A DNA stretch of 5,611 nucleotides from Solirubrobacterales bacterium (GTDB lineage Bacteria > Actinomycetota > Thermoleophilia > Solirubrobacterales > Solirubrobacteraceae): NCBI GenBank assembly GCA_015655225.1, contig JAATFK010000280.1, forward strand, positions 1 through 5,611. Reading direction: 5' to 3'. Positions 1 through 4,825 of the stretch are shown here, one piece after another. Under the pieces are notes generated by a model. That model saw only the letters and a program-made list of their open reading frames with translations, made no database searches and had not been told where the DNA came from. Numbering within the stretch: the stretch's first letter is position 1; every line of letters begins with the position of its first letter. Both the position numbers and the translations under genes were made by a program.

Positions 1-7
1 GGTTTAT

Positions 8-11
8 GGAG
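8..11 (+). promoter_or_regulatory. Possible Shine-Dalgarno for the first gene (GGAG)
   Basis: GGAG lies only 2 nt before the ATG at 14, closer than the usual 5-10 nt, so it is a weak ribosome-binding site. The window starts 13 nt before this gene, so its real promoter and upstream neighbour cannot be seen. Confidence 0.3.
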
Positions 12-13
12 CA

Positions 14-472
14 ATGAGACGGCTAATTTCAGTTCTGGGTCTTCTCCTCCTTTCCAGCGCAATCGTCTTTGCCTCGACCGCCCTGGCCGGCAAGCCCAAG
101 GAAGGCTGGGGCTCGAACGCCGACTACATCGGCCGCTACCACGTCAAGGTGCTGTCCGGCGGCGGCAGCGGCGTCCGCAGCGGCGAACTGACGATGTTCA
201 TCCAGGAAGAATTCCCCGGCTCGGAACAACCGGCCGGAATCCTCAACCTGAGGACGAAGACCAACAACGACGTCGTCTACCTGAAGGAACTGACCCACAA
301 GGGCAAGGAGCGCGGCGCCCTCGTCAAGGGCGGATCCTTCCTCGGCCCGACGATCGGCAAGTTCATCGGGAAATTACGCGCGCCTGGGAAGCTCGTCGCC
401 AATGTTTCGACCAAGAGCCTCGGCACGATGGAGTTGCTCTTCACCCGTTACTCGAGGAAGCCCACCCCTTAA
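14..472 (+). CDS. Small secreted protein of unknown function, single-domain paralogue of the 3846-4820 product
   Basis: I do not recognise a named family. The 152-residue product starts with a Sec-type signal peptide: Arg2-Arg3, a hydrophobic stretch at about 4-20, and an Ala-Leu-Ala cleavage site ending at residue 25. The mature part (about 127 residues) has no cysteine, no further membrane segment and a glycine-rich, beta-strand-like pattern. Residues 75-121 align without gaps to residues 253-299 of the 3846-4820 product, with 21 of 47 identical (shared landmarks: GI..L, DV.YL, A.V.GGS, GP..G.F.G.L), so the two are clearly homologous. An SG.LT.F element at 56-62 and a GRY element at 40-42 also match. 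The next gene begins 16 nt downstream, which suggests an operon with the quinoprotein pair and a job linked to it; that link is inference. Six of its eight Glu codons are GAA, unlike the genes further downstream. The ATG at 14 is chosen because the signal peptide begins there. Confidence 0.85.
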   Translation: MRRLISVLGLLLLSSAIVFASTALAGKPKEGWGSNADYIGRYHVKVLSGGGSGVRSGELTMFIQEEFPGSEQPAGILNLRTKTNNDVVYLKELTHKGKERGALVKGGSFLGPTIGKFIGKLRAPGKLVANVSTKSLGTMELLFTRYSRKPTP

Positions 473-473
473 A

Positions 474-479
474 GAGGAG
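474..479 (+). promoter_or_regulatory. Shine-Dalgarno GAGGAG for the first quinoprotein gene
   Basis: GAGGAG begins just after the TAA of the preceding gene and is 9 nt from the GTG at 489. It decides the start: the reading frame is open back to an ATG at 402 inside the previous gene, but only the GTG has both this site and a signal peptide directly after it. Confidence 0.8.
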
Positions 480-488
480 CCCGGCACC

Positions 489-2138
489 GTGAAGTTGAAA
501 GTCCTGCTCCTCGGCCTCACGGTCCTCGCCGCGGCAATCGTTCTCGCGGCCTGCGGCGGCGGCTCCGGTTCCTCCGGGTCGGCCTCGACCTCGGCCGAAG
601 CGCAGGAAATCGAAGACTGGCCCCTCTTCGGCCGCGACCGCGACAACACCCGCTTCGCGACGCAGGACGAAATCGACACCTCGAACGTCGGCGAACTCGG
701 CGAAGCGTGGAGCACCGGGCTCGGGCCCGACCAGTACCTGATGGAGTCGTTCCCCCTGGTGATCGGCGAAACCGTCTACGTGACGACCTCGACCGACGAG
801 GTCTACGCCTTCGACGGCGCGACCGGCAGAGTCAAGTGGAAGTACGCCCCGCAGGTGAACTTCTCGCTCTCCAGCGGCGTCGGCGGCTACGGCATCAGCG
901 TCAACCGCGGCGTCGCCGTCTCGAACGGCAAGGTCTACCTGCTGACGTTCGACGCCCAGCTGAAGGCGATCAGCGCCAAGACCGGCGAGGAGATCTTCTC
1001 CACGAGAGTCGACGACGCCAGCAAGGGCGCCTACGAGACGATGTCCCCGACCGTCTACGACGGCAAGGTCTACGTCGGCAACTCCGGCTCCGACCAGGGC
1101 ATCGCCGGCTTCGTCAGAGCCTATGACGCGACCACCGGCAGACTCGACTGGACCTTCAACACGGTCCCGAGAGTCGGCACCAGCTGGCGCAGAAAGGGCA
1201 CCGGCGGCGGCACCGTCTACATGGCGCCGACGGTCGACACGCAGAGCGGCCGGATCCTCGTCGGCACGAGCAACCCGTCGCCGGCGATCGTCGGCACGAG
1301 ACGCCCCGGCGCCGACCTCTACACCTCCTCGATCGTCGCGCTGGACGCGAGAACCGGCAGACTCGCCTGGTACCACCAGGAGGTCGCCCACGACCTCTGG
1401 GACTACGACGCCGCGTCCCCCGTCGTCCTGTTCGACACGACGATCGACGGCAAGAGAACGCGGGTCGCGGCCGAGGCCGGCAAGAGCGGCTACCTCTTCA
1501 TCCTCGACGCGGCGACCGGCAAGGACCTCTTCCCGAGACTCGCGTTCGTGAGAGAGAACCACACGCCGCCGACCACGAGAGGGACGCTCGAGTGCCCCGG
1601 TCCGCTCGGCGGCTCGCAGTACGACCCGATCGCGTACAGCCCGCGCACGAACGCGACCTACGTCTCCGGCATCGACTTCTGCTTCATCCTCAGAGTCAGC
1701 AACCAGAGACTGCCGGGCGAGTCGCACTTCGGCGGCACCCGCTCGCTGCCGTCGAACTCGAAGCCGACCGGCAGCTTCTCCGCCGTCGACATGTCGACCG
1801 GGAGATTCCTCTGGCGCCGCAAGATCGGCTCGCCGATGGGCGCGGGCGCGTCGGTGACCGCCTCCGACCTGGTCTTCACGCTCGACCAGAAGGGCAACAT
1901 CTACGCGTTCGACGCGAGAACCGGCGCGACCAGATGGAAGGCCGACCTCGGCCTCGCCGGCGCCTCCGCCCCGGTCATCTACACGGTCAAGGGCACCGAG
2001 TACATCGCCGTCACGATCGGCGGCTCCGGCCTCACGTCCTCCAACAACTTCGGGCCGATCGGCGCGCGCGTCGTCGTCCTGAAGCTCGGAGGGAGAAGAA
2101 TCGTCCCCGTGAAGGCACCGAAGAACCCCAGAAGCTGA
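489..2138 (+). CDS. PQQ-dependent alcohol dehydrogenase-like beta-propeller lipoprotein (quinoprotein A)
   Basis: The product has 549 residues from a GTG start. Residues 1-22 form a lipoprotein signal with lipobox LAAC (lipidated Cys22), followed by a Gly/Ser linker to about residue 42, so the protein should be anchored outside the cytoplasmic membrane. The rest is a quinoprotein dehydrogenase propeller. Seven blade-closing D..TG...W motifs end near residues 117, 170, 221, 294, 348, 442 and 483. Family active-site landmarks are present: NRG at 139-141, SNPSP with metal-ligand Asn262, HDLWDYD at 301-307 with the predicted catalytic base Asp305, and Lys332. Cys369 and Cys398 are 29 residues apart, matching as I recall the conserved MxaF disulfide 386-415. 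Differences from classical enzymes: no vicinal Cys-Cys, Asp202 where methanol dehydrogenase has its Glu ligand, Tyr244 near the PQQ-stacking Trp position, and GGSQY for GG.NW. No cytochrome c motif. Substrate is unknown; a non-enzymatic BamB-like role is less likely given the active-site motifs. Arg is AGA in 21 of 34 cases, which is odd for such GC-rich DNA. It lies 11 nt before its paralogue. Confidence 0.94.
   Translation: MKLKVLLLGLTVLAAAIVLAACGGGSGSSGSASTSAEAQEIEDWPLFGRDRDNTRFATQDEIDTSNVGELGEAWSTGLGPDQYLMESFPLVIGETVYVTTSTDEVYAFDGATGRVKWKYAPQVNFSLSSGVGGYGISVNRGVAVSNGKVYLLTFDAQLKAISAKTGEEIFSTRVDDASKGAYETMSPTVYDGKVYVGNSGSDQGIAGFVRAYDATTGRLDWTFNTVPRVGTSWRRKGTGGGTVYMAPTVDTQSGRILVGTSNPSPAIVGTRRPGADLYTSSIVALDARTGRLAWYHQEVAHDLWDYDAASPVVLFDTTIDGKRTRVAAEAGKSGYLFILDAATGKDLFPRLAFVRENHTPPTTRGTLECPGPLGGSQYDPIAYSPRTNATYVSGIDFCFILRVSNQRLPGESHFGGTRSLPSNSKPTGSFSAVDMSTGRFLWRRKIGSPMGAGASVTASDLVFTLDQKGNIYAFDARTGATRWKADLGLAGASAPVIYTVKGTEYIAVTIGGSGLTSSNNFGPIGARVVVLKLGGRRIVPVKAPKNPRS
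2057..2071 (+). repeat. 15-bp direct repeat, copy 1 (GATCGGCGCGCGCGT)
   Basis: This copy lies near the 3' end of quinoprotein A, encoding Ile-Gly-Ala-Arg-Val at residues 524-528. An identical copy starts 80 bp downstream at 2137. Confidence 0.85.
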
Positions 2139-2151
2139 TCGGCGCGCGCGT
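2137..2151 (+). repeat. 15-bp direct repeat, copy 2 (GATCGGCGCGCGCGT)
   Basis: This copy runs from the TGA of quinoprotein A into the GTG start of quinoprotein B. In the frame of gene B it reads Ile-Gly-Ala-Arg-Val, the same peptide as copy 1. The 80-bp offset is 2 modulo 3, so deletion between the copies would join the two reading frames in phase. Confidence 0.85.
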
Positions 2152-3781
2152 GGGCTCTCGCGCCGCGGCGGCCGCGCTCGTCCTGACGCTCGCCGTCGGG
2201 GTCGCCGCTGCCGGCTGCGGCGGGGGCGGCCACGGCGGCGGCCGCACCGCCGCGCCCCCGTCACCTCACCAGCCGGCGCCGACGAGCGCCGACGTCGGCT
2301 GGAGCAGCTTCGGGGGCGACGGCGACCAGACGCGCTTCTCGCCGCTGACGCAGGTCAGCAGCTCGAACGTCGCGCGGCTCGGCGTCGCCTGGTCGTACTC
2401 CCCCGGCCCGCAGATGGCGCTGTGGGAGAGCTACCCGGTCGTCGTCGGCGACACGATGTACGTGACGACGAACACCGCCGAGGTGATCGCCTTCGACGCC
2501 GTCGACGGGCATGTGCGGTGGACCTACGCCCCGCGCGTGAACTTCCTCACCGGCTCGGTCGCGACGCAGCTGCAGCCGACCAACCGCGGCGTCGCGGTCG
2601 CGAACGGGCGCGTCTACCTCCTGACCTACGACGACCACCTCGTCGCGCTGCGCGCCTCCGACGGCCACCCGCTCTGGACCAGCGTGGTCGCCGACCCGCG
2701 CAGCGGCGCGATCGAGAGCTCGGCGCCGACCTACTGGGACGGGCGCCTGATCATCGGCAGCGGCGGCAGCGACACGGCCGGCACGCCCGGCTTCGTCGCC
2801 GCCTACGACGCGGGCAGCGGCCGGCGGCTGTGGCAGTTCCAGACGACCGCGCCGCACCACGGCGGCGGCCGCGTCTGGATGCCGCCGACGGTCGACGCCA
2901 CCACCGGGATCGTCTACGCCGGCACCGGCAACCCGAGCCCGGCGCTGACGAGCGGCGGCCGCCACGGCTGCCAGGACTGGGTCAGCGGGATGGTCGCGCT
3001 CGACGGCCGCAGCGGCGCGCTCAGATGGGGCGCGCACGAGGTCTGCGGCGACGTCTGGGACTACGACGGCGGGCAGCCGCCACTGCTCTTCGACGCCCAC
3101 GTCGGCGGGCAGGTCGTGCGCGCCGTCGGCCACGCCAACAAGTCCGGCAGCTACTGGATCCGCAACGCCGCGACCGGCGCGCCGCTCGCGCCGCCCCGGC
3201 AGCTGGGACCGCGGACGACGCCGCGTCCGCGGCCGACCGCGAGCGGCGCGACCGTCTGCCCCGGCGCGCTCGGCGGCGTCCCCTACAGCCCGGCGGCGCT
3301 GAGCCCGGCGACGCGGACGATCTACCAGCCGACCGTCCGCCTCTGCATGACCTACAGAGTCGGCGACCCGAACCGCACCGGCGCGCGGATCCTGCTTGGC
3401 GGCGGAACCGCGCGCGTCCCGCGCGGGACCGTCGCGCGCGGCAGCATGGTCGCGCTCGACGCCGACAGCGGGCGCGTGCGCTGGCGCCGGGAGCTGCCGG
3501 CGCCGCTCGTCGGCGGGGCGCTCGCGACCGCCGGCGGGCTCGTCTTCAGCGGCTGCGACGACGGCGAGCTCTACGCCTTCGACGCGCGCACCGGCGCGAC
3601 CGTCTGGCGCGGGCGGATCGGGCTGCCGTTCGGCTCCGCGCCGCTCACCTATCGGATCGGCGGCGTGCAGTACGTCGCGATCGTGGCGGGCGGCTCGAGC
3701 GTCACCTCGGTGAGCGGGGCGCGCCCCGGCGCCAGGCTCGTCGTGCTGCGCCTCGGCGGCCGTCGATTGTCGACGCACTGA
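2150..3781 (+). CDS. PQQ-dependent alcohol dehydrogenase-like beta-propeller lipoprotein (quinoprotein B)
   Basis: The 543-residue product is a tandem paralogue of the preceding protein; over one C-terminal stretch (474-517 against 471-514) 23 of 44 residues match. The GTG at 2150 is chosen because it opens a lipoprotein signal: Arg4, a hydrophobic run, then AAGC with lipidated Cys23. There is no clear Shine-Dalgarno, so translation is probably coupled to the upstream TGA 11 nt before. A Gly/Pro-rich linker runs to about 50. Blade motifs close near 124, 176, 228, 293, 445 and 486, with a degenerate one around 337-347. Active-site landmarks are NRG 145-147, Trp243 (PQQ-stacking candidate), GNPSP with Asn261, DVWDYD 301-306 with predicted catalytic Asp304, and Lys331. 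The MxaF-type Glu ligand is replaced by Asp208 and there is no vicinal Cys-Cys. Cys370/Cys399 match the conserved pair of its neighbour. Unlike its neighbour it has Cys274 and Cys299 bracketing the approach to the active site, and His of HD.WD is Gly300. Only 2 of 44 Arg codons are AGA. Substrate and electron acceptor are unknown. Confidence 0.93.
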   Translation: MGSRAAAAALVLTLAVGVAAAGCGGGGHGGGRTAAPPSPHQPAPTSADVGWSSFGGDGDQTRFSPLTQVSSSNVARLGVAWSYSPGPQMALWESYPVVVGDTMYVTTNTAEVIAFDAVDGHVRWTYAPRVNFLTGSVATQLQPTNRGVAVANGRVYLLTYDDHLVALRASDGHPLWTSVVADPRSGAIESSAPTYWDGRLIIGSGGSDTAGTPGFVAAYDAGSGRRLWQFQTTAPHHGGGRVWMPPTVDATTGIVYAGTGNPSPALTSGGRHGCQDWVSGMVALDGRSGALRWGAHEVCGDVWDYDGGQPPLLFDAHVGGQVVRAVGHANKSGSYWIRNAATGAPLAPPRQLGPRTTPRPRPTASGATVCPGALGGVPYSPAALSPATRTIYQPTVRLCMTYRVGDPNRTGARILLGGGTARVPRGTVARGSMVALDADSGRVRWRRELPAPLVGGALATAGGLVFSGCDDGELYAFDARTGATVWRGRIGLPFGSAPLTYRIGGVQYVAIVAGGSSVTSVSGARPGARLVVLRLGGRRLSTH

Positions 3782-3845
3782 CCTCGGTCAGATGAGCCTC
3801 GAACCGAAAGCCGGAGCGCTCGAATCCTGTGCTACGTTCGCCCGC
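3782..3845 (+). promoter_or_regulatory. Intergenic region with probable leaderless promoter
   Basis: This 64-nt gap is the only one in the window large enough for a promoter. TACGTT at 3833-3838 fits the actinobacterial -10 pattern TANNNT and ends 7 nt before the ATG at 3846. No Shine-Dalgarno precedes that ATG, so transcription probably starts at or next to the start codon. No convincing -35 hexamer lies at 16-18 nt spacing. A GAGCGCTC palindrome (3814-3821) sits where a -35 box would be expected. CTCGAA occurs at 3798, 3819 and, just inside the gene, 3850. Confidence 0.5.
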
Positions 3846-4820
3846 ATGGCTCGAAGACGCACTCTGCTAGCCACCGCGCTCGGCGCCGGCGTCGCCCTCG
3901 CGGCGACGGTCGGAATCGCGGACGCGACGACCGGCGTCGGCACCGGGCTGCCGCAGCCGAAGGTCCTCGTCGCCCCCGACATCGGCTCCCAGTTCGTCGG
4001 CAAGTTCGTGATCACGTCGATCGACCGCCGCGCGAGAATCAGCGCCGGCGAGGCCGACATGGACTACACCGAGACGCCGCACCCGTACATCATCGGGATC
4101 CTCACGACCTCGGGCTACGACAGCGGCGGACGGCAGTCGACCTTCATCGCGAACCTGTACCCGTTCAGCTTCACGAACCAGCTGCTGCACGCGGGGATCC
4201 TGAGCCAGGGCTCGAACAAGAGAATCGGCGCGCTCTCGCTGCAGCTGCCGGTCGACCCGGACATCCTGAACGGCAGAATCACGATCAACGGCGGGACCTT
4301 CGAGGTCGCGTTGAGACGGATCGACGACGACACCGACCCGACCGCCGCGCTGCCGCTCGCGAAGCAGACTAACGGGCCGCCGCCGAAGCTCAAGAAGGCG
4401 GGCCTCGGCGCGAGCAGCAAGGCCGAGTACGGGCGCTACATCCTGCAGCCGGCGACCGACGACGCCGGCACCGACTCGGGCCTCTACGCCCCGATCGTGC
4501 GGATCGCGACCGCGCTCAGCACGGGCCAGACGGTGCCCGACTCCGGCAGCCTCACGCTGTTCGGCAACATGGTGACGAGAGGCAGACCGCTCGTCCCGAG
4601 CGGGATCATCACCTTGCACCAGCCGAACTCGACCGACGTCGACTACCTGACCGACTGGAGATGGGGCGGCAAGTACCGCACCGCGGTCGTGCGGGGCGGC
4701 AGCACCGACGGTCCCGCCGTCGGCAGCTTCGTCGGGACGCTCAGCGGCGGCACCGTCAGCGGCACGCTGACGGTCGGCAAGCAGATCACCGCCGTCACCT
4801 TCAAGCGCCAAGGAAAGTAG
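3846..4820 (+). CDS. Secreted two-domain protein of unknown function, related to the 14-472 product
   Basis: The product has 324 residues and no cysteine. The start at 3846 is preferred to an in-frame ATG at 3792 because the signal peptide begins here: Arg3-Arg4-Arg5, then Thr-Leu-Leu and a hydrophobic stretch to about 24, with an Ala-Asp-Ala cleavage site ending at 27. The RR.LL pattern allows Tat export. Residues 50-160 and 193-321 look like two copies of one beta-rich domain joined by a Pro/Lys-containing linker (161-192). The second copy is clearly homologous to the 14-472 product (21 of 47 identical over 253-299). The first is more diverged, but keeps a GKF/GRY opening, a PY/PSGI..L element, an IGAL/VGSF element and a closing strand ending in basic residues. 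I do not recognise a named family and propose no reaction. Its position after two quinoprotein lipoproteins, with its relative before them, suggests a shared extracytoplasmic function; this is inference. Eight of 19 Arg codons are AGA. The alcohol dehydrogenase gene starts 5 nt downstream. Confidence 0.9.
   Translation: MARRRTLLATALGAGVALAATVGIADATTGVGTGLPQPKVLVAPDIGSQFVGKFVITSIDRRARISAGEADMDYTETPHPYIIGILTTSGYDSGGRQSTFIANLYPFSFTNQLLHAGILSQGSNKRIGALSLQLPVDPDILNGRITINGGTFEVALRRIDDDTDPTAALPLAKQTNGPPPKLKKAGLGASSKAEYGRYILQPATDDAGTDSGLYAPIVRIATALSTGQTVPDSGSLTLFGNMVTRGRPLVPSGIITLHQPNSTDVDYLTDWRWGGKYRTAVVRGGSTDGPAVGSFVGTLSGGTVSGTLTVGKQITAVTFKRQGK
4811..4814 (+). promoter_or_regulatory. Shine-Dalgarno AGGA for the alcohol dehydrogenase gene
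   Basis: AGGA within an AAGGAAAG run overlaps the last codons of the preceding gene and is 11 nt from the ATG at 4826, a slightly long but workable spacing. Confidence 0.55.
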
Positions 4821-4825
4821 CCCCC

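Noticed and set aside
6..17. ATG-GAG-CAA-TGA mini-frame overlapping the first start codon
   Set aside because: It may be the end of an upstream gene in an ATGA overlap, but with five upstream bases this cannot be judged.
402..488. ATG at 402 as the start of quinoprotein A
   Set aside because: It overlaps the preceding gene and puts 29 residues before the lipoprotein signal, whereas the GTG at 489 has a strong Shine-Dalgarno.
1592..2149. Extension of quinoprotein B upstream to an ATG at 1592
   Set aside because: It would overlap over 500 nt of quinoprotein A in another frame and bury the lipoprotein signal; the GTG at 2150 places the signal at the N-terminus.
441..3778. Long open frames on the - strand (about 441-2264 and 2261-3778)
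   Set aside because: They are antisense to the two quinoprotein genes, rich in Arg, Asp, Gly and Ala with no recognisable domain. They are the usual by-product of GC-rich codon bias, while the + strand frames contain clear signal peptides and active-site motifs.
3779..3790. TGACC-TC-GGTCA as a terminator after quinoprotein B
   Set aside because: The stem has five pairs with a 2-nt loop and no T run follows; too small to call a terminator.
3792..3845. ATG at 3792 as the start of the second secreted protein
   Set aside because: No Shine-Dalgarno, and it would add 18 non-hydrophobic residues in front of a good signal peptide.
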